The notes beneath the pieces are model-generated. The model was given only the letters and a program-made list of their open reading frames with translations, ran no database searches and was not told the DNA's origin. From assembly GCF_900115585.1 (NCBI RefSeq), contig NZ_FOWZ01000002.1, positions 310,001 to 374,000 of the forward strand: DNA of 64,000 nt, written 5' to 3'. Position numbers and translations under genes: made by a program. Position 1 is the stretch's first letter, and every line of letters begins with the position of its first letter. Source of the DNA: Qipengyuania nanhaisediminis. Lineage in GTDB: Bacteria; Pseudomonadota; Alphaproteobacteria; Sphingomonadales; Sphingomonadaceae. Shown here in pieces: positions 1-9,019 of this stretch.

Positions 1-229
1 TTTGAAGACCTTCGAGACTGATCTCGCGACCACCGAACGGCTGGCGTCATTGGCGCCTCAGGACGCCTTGCTTGTCGGTGAAAGCGGCATTTTCACGCAT
101 GACGACTGCCTGCGACTGGCCCAAGCGGGCGTAAAGAGCTTCCTCGTTGGAGAAAGCCTCATGAGACAAGCCGATGTGGAATTGGCTACTCGGCGCCTGT
201 TACATGGCGAACAAGCGGCAAAGGCATGA
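1..229 (+). CDS. trpC: Indole-3-glycerol phosphate synthase, C-terminal fragment
   Basis: This is the last 75 or so residues of indole-3-glycerol phosphate synthase, the cytoplasmic (beta-alpha)8-barrel enzyme that closes the indole ring in tryptophan biosynthesis. The 5' part lies outside the window. The fragment shows the family's closing landmarks: KTFETDL near the left edge, LVGESGI in the middle, and [13 protein letters not shown], which forms the C-terminal phosphate-binding loop. Its stop overlaps the moaC start in an ATGA, so the two genes are translationally coupled. Identification is firm despite the truncation. Confidence 0.93.
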   Translation, partial: LKTFETDLATTERLASLAPQDALLVGESGIFTHDDCLRLAQAGVKSFLVGESLMRQADVELATRRLLHGEQAAKA

Positions 230-699
230 GCAAGCTTACCCATCTCGATGACGACGGCGCGGCCCACATGGTCGACGTATCGGACAAGCAGGTGACGCGG
301 CGTTCCGCGACAGCCGAAGGCCGTATCCTCATGACAACCGAAGCCCTTGCAGCGATCACGCAAGGCGATCTGCCCAAGGGTGACGCAATCGCCGCCGCCC
401 GCATTGCGGGTATCATGGCGGCGAAGAAGACCGGTGAGTTGATCCCGCTGTGCCACACGCTGGGTCTCGAAGCTGTGTCGATCGAGTTCCACCCTGAAGA
501 CGAAGGCATACGGGTCGTTGCTACAGCCTCGCTTAGCGGAAAGACCGGAGTGGAGATGGAGGCGCTGACCGCCGCGAGCGTCGCCTTGCTCACCCTATAC
601 GACATGGGCAAGGCGCTCGATAAGGGAATGCGGATCGACGGCATCCGCCTGATCGCCAAGACCGGTGGCAAATCCGGCGACTGGCACGCCCGGGACTGA
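226..699 (+). CDS. moaC: Cyclic pyranopterin monophosphate synthase MoaC
   Basis: MoaC converts the 3',8-cyclo-GTP made by MoaA into cyclic pyranopterin monophosphate, the first stable intermediate of molybdenum cofactor synthesis. The protein is 157 residues, the normal length. It has the conserved LIPLCHTL segment around residue 73 and the [13 protein letters not shown] helix around residue 105, where the conserved lysine and glutamates contribute to the active site. The ATG start overlaps the trpC stop by four bases. The next gene is lexA; the molybdopterin gene moeA, which often sits here in related genomes, is not present. Confidence 0.95.
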   Translation: MSKLTHLDDDGAAHMVDVSDKQVTRRSATAEGRILMTTEALAAITQGDLPKGDAIAAARIAGIMAAKKTGELIPLCHTLGLEAVSIEFHPEDEGIRVVATASLSGKTGVEMEALTAASVALLTLYDMGKALDKGMRIDGIRLIAKTGGKSGDWHARD

Positions 700-748
700 A
701 ACGGGAACGGTTGTTCCGCTGCAATCACCTCCGAAATGGCTGAATTGC

Positions 749-777
749 TTGACTTGCGAAAATTGGTTGCCTAATTG
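749..777 (+). promoter_or_regulatory. lexA promoter (-35 TTGACT, -10 TAATTG)
   Basis: A -35 element TTGACT at 749-754 and a -10 element TAATTG at 772-777 are separated by 17 bases in the gap before lexA. The last base of the -10 element is the first base of the SOS operator, so a bound repressor would block RNA polymerase. The elements are read by eye; the start of transcription is inferred to lie near 784. Confidence 0.6.
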
Positions 778-791
778 TTCCACATTCGTTC
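777..791 (+). promoter_or_regulatory. LexA operator (SOS box GTTC-N7-GTTC)
   Basis: The direct repeat GTTC CACATTC GTTC matches the known alphaproteobacterial LexA operator exactly. It lies 33 bases before the lexA start and overlaps the predicted -10 element, as expected for autoregulation. The second GTTC also begins an inverted repeat GTTCAC-AAGGTT-GTGAAC at 788-805, which might strengthen or extend the binding site. Confidence 0.85.
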
Positions 792-824
792 ACAAGGTTG
801 TGAACAGGAATATGGGAGTGACCT

Positions 825-1529
825 ATGCTGACCGCAAAGCAGCATGAACTGATCCGCTTCATCCAGCAAAAGCTGGAAGACACCGGTATTTCGCCTTCGT
901 TCGAAGAGATGAAGGAAGCCCTCGATCTCAAGAGCAAGTCTGGCGTTCACCGGCTGATCTCGGCCCTGGAAGAACGCGGTTTTATTCGGCGCTTGCCGAA
1001 CCGTGCGCGCGCCCTGGAAGTCATCAAGCTGCCCGAAGACGCGGTGACAGGATCGAATGCTCCCGCACCCTCGCCCGCTCCCGCGGCGAACGACTCTATT
1101 CTCGCGGCCCACGCCGCAAAGACAGTGGCGCCCTCACCTGCGAACGATATCATCGAAGTTCCGCTGCACGGCCGGATCGCGGCCGGCGCCCCGATCGAAG
1201 CGATTGAAGGCCAGTCGAGCATGCCGGTACCCGCAGCACTGCTCGGACCGGGCGATCACTACGCGCTGGAAGTGTCGGGCGACTCGATGATCGAAGCGGG
1301 TATCTTCGATGGCGACTTTGCCCTCGTCCGCAGGGCCGATTCGGCCCGCGACGGGGAAATCGTCGTGGCACTGGTCGATAACGAGGAAGCCACTCTCAAG
1401 TACCTGCGCAAAGAAGGACCGATGATCCGCTTGGATCCGGCCAATGGAGCCTACGACCCGCAAGTCTACGAAGCGAACCGTGTGCAGGTTCAGGGCAAGC
1501 TGGCAGGCCTCCTGCGTCGCTACCACTGA
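825..1529 (+). CDS. lexA: SOS repressor LexA
   Basis: LexA represses DNA-damage genes and cleaves itself when it meets the RecA filament. The 234-residue protein has an N-terminal winged helix (about residues 1-65), an Ala/Pro-rich linker (about 75-108) that is longer than in E. coli LexA, and a C-terminal S24 peptidase domain. The cleavage site is the Ala120-Gly121 bond in GRIAAGAP; the catalytic pair is Ser154 in GDSM and Lys192 in EATLKY. A Shine-Dalgarno GGGAG at 814-818 supports this ATG. The upstream SOS box indicates autoregulation, and a hairpin follows the stop. Confidence 0.97.
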   Translation: MLTAKQHELIRFIQQKLEDTGISPSFEEMKEALDLKSKSGVHRLISALEERGFIRRLPNRARALEVIKLPEDAVTGSNAPAPSPAPAANDSILAAHAAKTVAPSPANDIIEVPLHGRIAAGAPIEAIEGQSSMPVPAALLGPGDHYALEVSGDSMIEAGIFDGDFALVRRADSARDGEIVVALVDNEEATLKYLRKEGPMIRLDPANGAYDPQVYEANRVQVQGKLAGLLRRYH

Positions 1530-1553
1530 GACCCATCTATAATTTGAATTTTT

Positions 1554-1585
1554 GAAAGGGCGTCCAGCAAGGCGCCCTTTCTCTT
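1554..1585 (+). terminator. Rho-independent terminator after lexA
   Basis: A perfect 9-bp stem, GAAAGGGCG at 1554-1562 and CGCCCTTTC at 1573-1581, with a 10-base loop is followed by a short T-rich tail (TCTTT). It sits 24 bases after the lexA stop and just before the convergent end of comEC, so it may work for lexA and partly for both directions. Confidence 0.8.
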
Positions 1586-1594
1586 TGGGTTTCG

Positions 1595-3778
1595 TCAATC
1601 TTGGGCGGGTTGCCACCAGCCATGATCGCCTTGCGATGATGCCACGGTGCGGACTTGCTCGTCCTCCAGGTAGATCGAGACGCCGCCATTACGCTCGAGA
1701 TAGCGCCGATCCACTTTCAGCCAGCGCGGCATGCAGCTACGTGGCAACCAGCGGTCCGCGACAACGATATCCGAGAGTTCGCACGCTGCGGCCAATTGGC
1801 GCTCGTCGATGCGCTGCTTGTTTAGCGCAACAAGAACAATCCACTCCCTCTCACTGGTCTTCCGCCCGATCGTGCAAAAATCGGCACTGCAATTGGCACC
1901 CTCATAGGCACGGATATTCCGGGGTTCTATCTCGCTCCCGGCAAGCTCGACGATGTTGGTACGCGCATAGGTGCCCGGTGCACCTCGCAGGACGAAGAGA
2001 TTGCCCCTTTCATCGACGAGACCTAGGTTTCCGCCATCGCGCGTCACGAGAATATCCGGCACGGGCGATACAGCCAGAACCAGCGCAGCCAGTGCTGCCG
2101 GGATGAGGCCCCATAGCCGCGCCTTGCCCCGCCACAGCGCCAGCCACAGCCCTCCTGCTACGAAGAGGGCGATGATACCCAGCCCCATATGCGGCACCAG
2201 TTTCACCGCTCCTGGTTGGGATGCAGTGAAGTGAGCGAGGTCGAGCAATAGGTCGAGCGACACGCCTACAAGCCACCAGAACGGTGCCCCTGCCCCGACC
2301 ATGTCGAGCAACAGCGCGATCGCGATTAGGGGCATCGAGACGAAGGTGACCAGCGGAATGGCGAGAACGTTGGCAAACGCGCCGTAGAGGCCTGCCCTAT
2401 GGAAGTGGAAAAGCACCACGGGTGTCAGGGCAATTTCGATGACAAGCCCTGTCACGAAGAGCATCACTGTACGCCGCGCCAGCCACCTCGCGCGGCTCTC
2501 TTCCCGCGGCGCCAGAAAAGCCCGTATCGGCTCTGAATTGTGCAGCGCGATGATCGCAATAACCGCCGCAAAGCTCATCTGGAAGCTGGGTCCGACCAGC
2601 GCCTCTGGCCAAGCGAACAGGACGGCCGCAGCGGCCACAGCGACCATGCGCATCGATAAGGGTTCACGTCCCAGGGCCAGCGCACCGAGCACCGGCATCG
2701 CTCCAATACAGCTGCGCACGGTCGGGACCTCCGCGCCGGTCAGCAAGGTATAGGCGATCCCCGCCCCCGCGCCGACCGCCGCCGCAACCAGTGGCAGGCG
2801 GACCCGCAGGGCAAACCATGGCCACAAGGCAAAGAGCTTGCTGGCGAGGAAGTAGGCAGCCGCGATAACTGCACTGACATGCAACCCGCTGATCGACAGC
2901 AAGTGGGTCAAGCCCGCGTCACGCATGGCGTCTTCATCCACGGCTGATATGCCGCCGCGATCGCCGCTTGCGAATGCCGCTGCGATCGTGCCCGGCGCTC
3001 CATCGAGCCTGGATCGGACGTGGTCGGAAAGGAAGCGTTGTGCCTGCGCGATCGGCGAATTGCGATTACCGGCCTGTTCGACCAGTTCTATCTCCCCGAC
3101 CACGGAGCCGGTCGCCGCCAGCCCCTTGAACCAAGCCGCGCGCGCGAAATCATAGGCGCCGGGCAGGATCGGCGCAGGAGGTGGCATCAGCTGAGCCTTG
3201 AGGCGAACGCGAGCGCCCTCCTCAAGCTCGCCCATGTCTTTCTCGAGAGGTACGTTCACCCTCACCTTGATCGGCCGGCCAGCCTCTGCATCCCTTGCCG
3301 CAAGGGTCAGGCGAACGCGTTCTTCGGCCGGTTGCTCTTCGCGCTCGAGAATGCGGGCATCGAGACTGACTACGGCCGGACGTTCGATTGCAGCTGCGCC
3401 GACAAGTTCCGACTTGCTCCACACAGTCGCCATGCCAAGGGCGAAAGCGACGGAAAGGACAGTAACGGCGAGCCGTAAGGCCGCGCGATCATCCCGCCCA
3501 CGCCACACGGCTATCGCAGCCAGGGCCGCCAGCACGGCAGCACCCATGGCAACCGACCATTGCCAGCGGTTATCAAGCAAGAACCAGACCCCGATCCCTG
3601 CTGCAAAAGCTACCGTAATCCAGGGCCCGCGGTCGAATGACGAGGCTGTCAGAAACCTCTCTGCGGCCTCACCCGTTCTGGACAAGACAGCGCGCATGCG
3701 CCAAGGGCGCTGCACTGCAACATCGGCGATGCCGTCCGGCTCGCCAAACGGCACCTGTGGCGTTCCCTCTATCGCCAT
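1595..3778 (-). CDS. comEC: ComEC/Rec2-family DNA uptake channel
   Basis: ComEC family proteins form the inner-membrane channel that carries single-stranded DNA into the cytoplasm during transformation. The 727-residue protein has two hydrophobic N-terminal helices (about residues 35-85), an OB-like extracellular region (about 110-200), and the polytopic Competence domain (about 225-520) with the family segment LTHLLSISGLHVSAV. The C-terminal metallo-beta-lactamase-like region (about 560-727) lacks the HxHxDH metal ligands and looks degenerate. I chose the ATG at 3778 rather than a longer reading, because the longer one would run into gltX. It is divergent from gltX with only 28 bases between the starts. 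Confidence 0.9.
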   Translation of the reverse strand: MAIEGTPQVPFGEPDGIADVAVQRPWRMRAVLSRTGEAAERFLTASSFDRGPWITVAFAAGIGVWFLLDNRWQWSVAMGAAVLAALAAIAVWRGRDDRAALRLAVTVLSVAFALGMATVWSKSELVGAAAIERPAVVSLDARILEREEQPAEERVRLTLAARDAEAGRPIKVRVNVPLEKDMGELEEGARVRLKAQLMPPPAPILPGAYDFARAAWFKGLAATGSVVGEIELVEQAGNRNSPIAQAQRFLSDHVRSRLDGAPGTIAAAFASGDRGGISAVDEDAMRDAGLTHLLSISGLHVSAVIAAAYFLASKLFALWPWFALRVRLPLVAAAVGAGAGIAYTLLTGAEVPTVRSCIGAMPVLGALALGREPLSMRMVAVAAAAVLFAWPEALVGPSFQMSFAAVIAIIALHNSEPIRAFLAPREESRARWLARRTVMLFVTGLVIEIALTPVVLFHFHRAGLYGAFANVLAIPLVTFVSMPLIAIALLLDMVGAGAPFWWLVGVSLDLLLDLAHFTASQPGAVKLVPHMGLGIIALFVAGGLWLALWRGKARLWGLIPAALAALVLAVSPVPDILVTRDGGNLGLVDERGNLFVLRGAPGTYARTNIVELAGSEIEPRNIRAYEGANCSADFCTIGRKTSEREWIVLVALNKQRIDERQLAAACELSDIVVADRWLPRSCMPRWLKVDRRYLERNGGVSIYLEDEQVRTVASSQGDHGWWQPAQD

Positions 3779-3806
3779 GGAAGTCTTTGAAAGGAAAGAA
3801 AAGCAG

Positions 3807-5261
3807 ATGGCAAGTGAAACCGCGGCAGGTACCAGCGCAAAGCAAGTCGTGACCCGCTTTGCCCCCTCGCCGACCGGATTCCTGCACATCGGCGGGGCAA
3901 GGACTGCGCTGTTCAACTGGCTGTTCGCCCGTCATCACGGCGGCAAGGCGCTGCTTCGGATCGAAGACACCGACAAGAAGCGCAGCACGCAGGAAGCGAT
4001 CGACAAGATCCTCGAAGGACTGGACTGGCTCGGCCTCGACTATGACGAGCCGCCGGTTTTTCAGTCCGACCGCGCAGAACGCCATGCGGATGTCGCGCAA
4101 AAGTTGCTCGAAGCCGGCCATGCCTACAAGTGCTTCGCCACGCCCGAAGAACTCGAACAGATGCGCGCCGAACAGCGGGCGAACAAACAGCCCATGCGTT
4201 ACGACCGCCGTTGGCGCGACCGCGACGAGGCGGAAGCTCCGGCAGGCGCGCCCTACACCGTCCGTCTGAAAGTCCCGACCGAAGGCGCGACCACGATCAA
4301 AGATGCCGTGCAGGGCGATGTCACCGTCCAGAACGCGGAAATCGACGACTACATCCTCCTGCGCGCGGACGGCACGCCGACCTACATGCTGGCGGTGGTG
4401 GTCGACGACCATGACATGGGCGTCACCCATATCATCCGCGGGGACGACCACCTCAATAATGCTTTCCGCCAATTGCCGATCATCCGTGCAATGGAGGAGA
4501 TCGAAGGCAACTGGCCTGATCCGGTCTATGCCCACGTCCCGCTGATCCACGGATCGGACGGCGCGAAGATGTCCAAGCGACACGGGGCCATCGGCGTCGA
4601 GGCTTATCGCGACGAGGAAGGCGTGTTGCCCGAAGCCCTGTTCAACTACCTGCTCCGCCTTGGGTGGGGACATGGCGACCGCGAAGAGATCACTCGCGAA
4701 GAGGCAATCCAGCTGTTCGACCTTGACGGTGTCGGCAAGAGCGCCGCCCGCTTCGACATCAAGAAGCTGCAGAACCTGAACGCGCATTACATCCGCGAGG
4801 CCGACGACCATCGGCTGGCGGAACTGGTAGCACAGGAAATCGGCAAGCCAGTCGAGACCTCCGTGCTCGCCGAAGCGATGCCGGTCCTCAAACCGCGTGC
4901 CAAAACCGTGCACGAACTTGCTGAAGGTGCTGCCTTTTTGTTCAAGACGCGCCCTCTGGAACTTACCGAAAAGGCTGCTGGCCTGCTCGATGACGACGCA
5001 CGCACCCGCCTCGCCGGCCTTTCGGAGCGTTTGAGCGCGGAAAATAGCTGGACAATCGAGGCTCTCGAAGCCACTACGAAATCGTATGCCGAAGAGCTTG
5101 AATTGGGTCTCGGCAAGCTCGCGCAGCCCCTGCGCGCCGCACTAACGGGCACAACCACGTCGCCCGGAATTTTCGATGTTCTGGTCCTGTTGGGCAAGGA
5201 GGAATCTCTCGCGCGGATCGACGCGCAGGCCTCCCCGGCAGGCACGGGCAAAACTGACTGA
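3807..5261 (+). CDS. gltX: Glutamyl-tRNA synthetase
   Basis: This class I aminoacyl-tRNA synthetase charges tRNA-Glu. At 484 residues it has the usual bacterial length. The HIGH-type signature is [10 protein letters not shown] near residue 25, with the preceding RFAPSPTG motif, and the KMSKS-type signature is AKMSKRHG near residue 255. The C-terminal half is the helical anticodon-binding domain. The ATG at 3807 has an A/G-rich leader (AAAGGAAAG). It begins only 28 bases from comEC on the other strand, so its promoter must lie inside the comEC coding start. gltA follows 10 bases after its stop. Confidence 0.97.
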   Translation: MASETAAGTSAKQVVTRFAPSPTGFLHIGGARTALFNWLFARHHGGKALLRIEDTDKKRSTQEAIDKILEGLDWLGLDYDEPPVFQSDRAERHADVAQKLLEAGHAYKCFATPEELEQMRAEQRANKQPMRYDRRWRDRDEAEAPAGAPYTVRLKVPTEGATTIKDAVQGDVTVQNAEIDDYILLRADGTPTYMLAVVVDDHDMGVTHIIRGDDHLNNAFRQLPIIRAMEEIEGNWPDPVYAHVPLIHGSDGAKMSKRHGAIGVEAYRDEEGVLPEALFNYLLRLGWGHGDREEITREEAIQLFDLDGVGKSAARFDIKKLQNLNAHYIREADDHRLAELVAQEIGKPVETSVLAEAMPVLKPRAKTVHELAEGAAFLFKTRPLELTEKAAGLLDDDARTRLAGLSERLSAENSWTIEALEATTKSYAEELELGLGKLAQPLRAALTGTTTSPGIFDVLVLLGKEESLARIDAQASPAGTGKTD

Positions 5262-5271
5262 GGAGACTCGC

Positions 5272-6558
5272 GTGGCCGATAAACAGGCAACTCTCGATCT
5301 GGGCGGACAGAGCCAGACATTCCCCGTGCTCGAAGGAAGCATCGGCCCGGATGTCATCGACATCCGCAAGATGTACGGCACGACCGGCAAGTTCACCTAC
5401 GACCCCGGTTTCAAGTCGACCGCCAGCTGCGAAAGCGCACTGACCTATATCGACGGCGAAGAAGGCGTCCTGCTTCACCGCGGTTACCCGATCGGCCAGC
5501 TGGCAGAACATTCCAGCTTCATGGAAGTCAGCTACCTGCTGCTGAATGGCGAACTGCCGGACCAGGGCGAACTCGACGATTTCGTCTATACGATTACGCG
5601 CCACACCATGGTCCACGACCAGCTGCGCCAGTTCTACCAGGGCTTCCGCCGCGATGCGCACCCGATGGCGATCATGTGCGGCGTCGTCGGTGCACTGTCG
5701 GCTTTCTATCACGACAGCACCGATATTGCGGATCCCGAGCAGCGCAAGATTGCCAGCCACCGTCTCATCGCCAAGATGCCGACGATCGCAGCCATGGCGT
5801 ACAAGTATGCCGTCGGTCAGCCGTTCCTTCAGCCGAAGAACGACCTCAGCTACACCGGAAACTTCCTGCGCATGACCTTCGGTGTTCCAGCCGAGGAATA
5901 TGAGATCCACCCCGCGATCGAACGCGCGATGGACCGCATCTTCATCCTCCACGCCGACCACGAGCAGAACGCGTCGACCTCGACCGTGCGTCTTGCCGGT
6001 TCGTCGGGCGCGAACCCGTTTGCATGTATCGCAGCCGGCATTGCCTGCCTCTGGGGTCCGGCACACGGCGGCGCCAATGAAGCGGCGCTCAACATGCTGC
6101 AGGAAATCGGATCGCCCGACCGCATCCCGCACTACATCGAGCGTGCCAAGGACAAGAACGACCCGTTCCGCCTGATGGGCTTCGGTCACCGCGTCTACAA
6201 GAACTACGATCCGCGTGCGACGGTCATGCAGAAGACCCTGCGTGAAGTGTTCGACGCGCTGAACGTCAACGACCCGGTTTTCGAAACCGCGCTCCAGCTC
6301 GAAGAGCTCGCGCTGAACGACGATTACTTCAAGGAAAAGAAGCTCTTCCCGAACGTGGACTTCTATTCCGGGATCATCCTCAACTCGATCGGTTTCCCGA
6401 CGACTATGTTCACCGCGCTCTTCGCCCTCGCCCGTACCGTGGGCTGGGTCGCGCAGTGGAACGAGATGATTTCCGATCCTGCACAGGTAATCGGTCGTCC
6501 GCGCCAGCTGTACACCGGCCCGACGCAGCGCGATTATCCGATGATGGATCAGCGTTAA
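5272..6558 (+). CDS. gltA: Citrate synthase
   Basis: Citrate synthase condenses oxaloacetate and acetyl-CoA and starts the TCA cycle. The 428-residue protein is of the hexameric proteobacterial type. It shows [12 protein letters not shown] around residue 265 and [13 protein letters not shown] around residue 303, which hold the catalytic histidines, with the conserved aspartate near residue 360. The GTG start at 5272 is preceded by AGGAGA five bases away; an upstream in-frame start would overlap gltX. The gene probably shares a transcript with gltX and ends at a strong terminator. Confidence 0.97.
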   Translation: MADKQATLDLGGQSQTFPVLEGSIGPDVIDIRKMYGTTGKFTYDPGFKSTASCESALTYIDGEEGVLLHRGYPIGQLAEHSSFMEVSYLLLNGELPDQGELDDFVYTITRHTMVHDQLRQFYQGFRRDAHPMAIMCGVVGALSAFYHDSTDIADPEQRKIASHRLIAKMPTIAAMAYKYAVGQPFLQPKNDLSYTGNFLRMTFGVPAEEYEIHPAIERAMDRIFILHADHEQNASTSTVRLAGSSGANPFACIAAGIACLWGPAHGGANEAALNMLQEIGSPDRIPHYIERAKDKNDPFRLMGFGHRVYKNYDPRATVMQKTLREVFDALNVNDPVFETALQLEELALNDDYFKEKKLFPNVDFYSGIILNSIGFPTTMFTALFALARTVGWVAQWNEMISDPAQVIGRPRQLYTGPTQRDYPMMDQR

Positions 6559-6581
6559 GCGACGGATTGATAGATTGGATC

Positions 6582-6605
6582 AGGGGCGCTTCGGCGCCCC
6601 TTTTT
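6582..6605 (+). terminator. Rho-independent terminator after gltA
   Basis: An 8-bp perfect stem, AGGGGCGC and GCGCCCCT, around a stable TTCG tetraloop is followed by five Ts. It lies between the convergent ends of gltA and the sensor-kinase-like gene. Confidence 0.92.
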
Positions 6606-6609
6606 CGTA

Positions 6610-8025
6610 TTAGCTGTCGGCGTCAGGGACAGTCGAACCAGGGCCATCGCGCCGCTCGCTACGCAGGTCTTCGGCAGCGGGGACCGAAAGGGTGAAGCGC
6701 GCGCCAAGGCCCGGAGCGCTCTCCACCGTCAGATCCCCGTCCATCGCGCGCGCGATCCGGCGGGAAATATAGAGACCAAGGCCCGAACCTCCGTCGCCGC
6801 TGCGGCCGAGCCGTTCGAACTTTTCGAACACACGGGCCTGCTGGTCCTCTTCCAGACCGTGGCCTTGGTCAGCGACGGTAATCAGCGCGCGCGACCCGAT
6901 CTGGTCGAGGCGTAGCCAGACCTGGCTGTCTTCCGGCGAGTAGCGGATGGCATTGCCGACAAGGTTGAGGAGTATCTGCAGCACCCTGCGGAATTCGGCG
7001 ATCGCCAGCTGGCTCTCGCCTTCGACAGGCGGCACCAGGGTGATCCCGCGCTCCTGCGCCCTGACCCCGAGAATACCGCAAGCACGTCGTGCCACATCGG
7101 CAAGGTCGATCCGGTCGGGTGCGGTTACGAAATCGTCAGACTCAACGATTTCCAGATCGGAAAGATCGTCCACCAGCGCCAGCAAGTGCTGCCCTGCACT
7201 CGCAATATCCGCCGCATACTGGCTGTATTCTTCCGCCAATGGCCCTGCGAGCTTGGTCCGGATCGTCTCGGCGTTTGCAATGATACGATTGATCGGTTGT
7301 CGTAGTACCGGCGTGAGGTCCTTGCCGAGCGAAGGCGTGTCCGCCTGAAGATCGCCGGAGTGCTCGGAAAGAGGTGTGCTGGCCGCGAGATACAGGACAA
7401 AGCCCGCACTGCCCGGTTCACCCTTTCCCAGAGGCTCGAGATGCGCCGTCCATTGCCGTTTGGAACCCGGTATCGTGCATTCGGCACCGTCGAGCAGGCG
7501 CCAATGCAGCGGTTGTTGGTAATCCTTGGTCGGCATGTCGACCAGGGTGGTCCACGATTGGCCGACTGCGGCCAAGGAGCGCGAACGGAACTCTTCGAGA
7601 TCGGGTGCCTCGGTCTCTACCGAAAGAATGGACTGGTTTGCATCGAGCCGCGCAGTGCATTCAGCGAGATGGCGATTTACTTCGATCCTGCGCCGCTCGG
7701 CATCGATCTCGTTTTCTGGCGGCAATTGTTCTGCCTGCCAGCTTGCAATAGCGATCTCGCAGCCGCCCTTACCCCCATCGACAGGGGTAATCTCGGCCCA
7801 GGCCGTAATTCGGTTTTCACCGTCGATTGCCTCGAACTGGCGGGCGAGCTTGAGGCCGTATGAGCGGGCTTTCTCGACAAGGGAAAGCAGGCCCGGAATA
7901 GCGATTGTCGAGCCGATACTTCCGCCGCAATCACGATTAAGCTGGGCGAGCACACCCGTCGCCTCGGTCAGGCGGTCGGCTTCGTCGCTACGGCCCTTAG
8001 CGATATGATCTGTTTTTACGTTCAT
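6610..8025 (-). CDS. Histidine-kinase-like protein lacking the phosphoacceptor His
   Basis: The 471-residue protein has a PAS-like region (about residues 60-215), a two-helix dimerisation region (about 235-295), and a complete HATPase domain (about 335-455) with N-box NLVGNAIRY, G1 DQGHGL, F-box FEKFER and G2 GSGLGLYI. There is no membrane segment, so it is cytoplasmic. In the H-box, where kinases have S/T-H-E-L-R-T-P, this protein reads TPVLRQP: proline 239 is at the phosphoacceptor position. It could be a pseudokinase or an allosteric partner, similar in principle to DivL of Caulobacter, where the residue is tyrosine. Its start overlaps the stop of the upstream unknown gene in an ATGA, which links their functions. 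Confidence 0.85.
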   Translation of the reverse strand: MNVKTDHIAKGRSDEADRLTEATGVLAQLNRDCGGSIGSTIAIPGLLSLVEKARSYGLKLARQFEAIDGENRITAWAEITPVDGGKGGCEIAIASWQAEQLPPENEIDAERRRIEVNRHLAECTARLDANQSILSVETEAPDLEEFRSRSLAAVGQSWTTLVDMPTKDYQQPLHWRLLDGAECTIPGSKRQWTAHLEPLGKGEPGSAGFVLYLAASTPLSEHSGDLQADTPSLGKDLTPVLRQPINRIIANAETIRTKLAGPLAEEYSQYAADIASAGQHLLALVDDLSDLEIVESDDFVTAPDRIDLADVARRACGILGVRAQERGITLVPPVEGESQLAIAEFRRVLQILLNLVGNAIRYSPEDSQVWLRLDQIGSRALITVADQGHGLEEDQQARVFEKFERLGRSGDGGSGLGLYISRRIARAMDGDLTVESAPGLGARFTLSVPAAEDLRSERRDGPGSTVPDADS

Positions 8026-8978
8026 TGCCCGAAATCCGGCCTCGTATCGCCCAGCATGGAGCGCGCTTCGTTGGGGCTCAGGTTCGCCAAGCCTGCGACA
8101 GGCGCGGCCTGGGGATGCAACTGCAGCAGGACCTCATCGATTTGCGTCGCTGCCAGACCAGCGGACCTCAAGCTCACCGCGAGACGCGTAACCTGCCTCG
8201 CATTGGTCGCCAGGACGACCATGCCACGGTCCTGCCCCGATTTCGCTGCGAGGATCGTCAGGAACAGGGCAACCCCGGCTTTTTCCGGTAGCAGGGCATT
8301 CTCGTTACCCCGTTCCACACCCGTGGCGAGCCGCGCCATCAGCGCCAGCCTTCCAGAGGCTTCGTCGAAATCGCTGCGCAACTTGGCCTCGGCCCTCGTC
8401 AGGGCATCCGAAGCGCGGTCCCCGTTGTATGCACGCCATGTCAGGAGGACGCTATGGAAGAGGTCGCCTGGCAGCTCCGACACGGGCAGTTCCATGCGCC
8501 GCTGCGCCTGCACGAAGCGCGCCTGCGCAGCCAGGGCCGACATGGCCGTACTGGCTGTCCCCGTATCCTCGCTGGCGATAAGGTCCTGCAAGAGAGGCGA
8601 GAGGACCGGATCGACGCCAAACTGGGCTTCGAGCCGCTCCGTCAGTTGCCATTCGACCGCATGCGCGTGGCAATGCGAGAGCAAGGCCGAATTTTCCTGC
8701 AATCGCATCGCAAGCGCTTCCCCGTGGCGTTCGGCGAAGGCCTCGCTACCCGATTGGCCCGTCGCCTGGGCCTGCACGCGCAATATCTGCCACGCAAGGT
8801 CGTTGAGCATGCCGCGAAGGCGGGCAAGTATCTCGTCACTGAACAGGGAGTGGTCGGGCGTCGACAGGAGATGGCCCAGAATTGGCTCGATGCGCGATAG
8901 TGTCTGGTCGCCGCGGGAAAGCGCGGCGCGCAGGTCGGCCTCGCCCCCATACTTGGCCCCAGCAAAGTCCTTCGCCAT
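8022..8978 (-). CDS. Uncharacterised helical protein coupled to the kinase-like gene
   Basis: I do not recognise this protein of about 318 residues. It is soluble, rich in Ala, Leu, Gln and Arg, and appears almost wholly alpha-helical, with no signal peptide or obvious catalytic motif. Three ATG codons stand in a row at 8984, 8981 and 8978. The Shine-Dalgarno GGAGA is correctly spaced (six bases) only from the third, so I prefer 8978. The stop overlaps the start of the kinase-like gene by four bases. An adaptor or sensor partner of that protein is a reasonable guess, but no more than that. Confidence 0.75.
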   Translation of the reverse strand: MAKDFAGAKYGGEADLRAALSRGDQTLSRIEPILGHLLSTPDHSLFSDEILARLRGMLNDLAWQILRVQAQATGQSGSEAFAERHGEALAMRLQENSALLSHCHAHAVEWQLTERLEAQFGVDPVLSPLLQDLIASEDTGTASTAMSALAAQARFVQAQRRMELPVSELPGDLFHSVLLTWRAYNGDRASDALTRAEAKLRSDFDEASGRLALMARLATGVERGNENALLPEKAGVALFLTILAAKSGQDRGMVVLATNARQVTRLAVSLRSAGLAATQIDEVLLQLHPQAAPVAGLANLSPNEARSMLGDTRPDFGQ

Positions 8979-9019
8979 CATCATTCTCCGCGCGTAGCAG
9001 TGACTTGGTTAATTCGGAG

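Noticed and set aside
6610-8025. Possibility that the missing kinase histidine is a sequencing error
   Set aside because: A single change cannot turn CCG into CAC or CAT, the frame is intact on both sides and the rest of the helix is normal, so I keep it as a real substitution.
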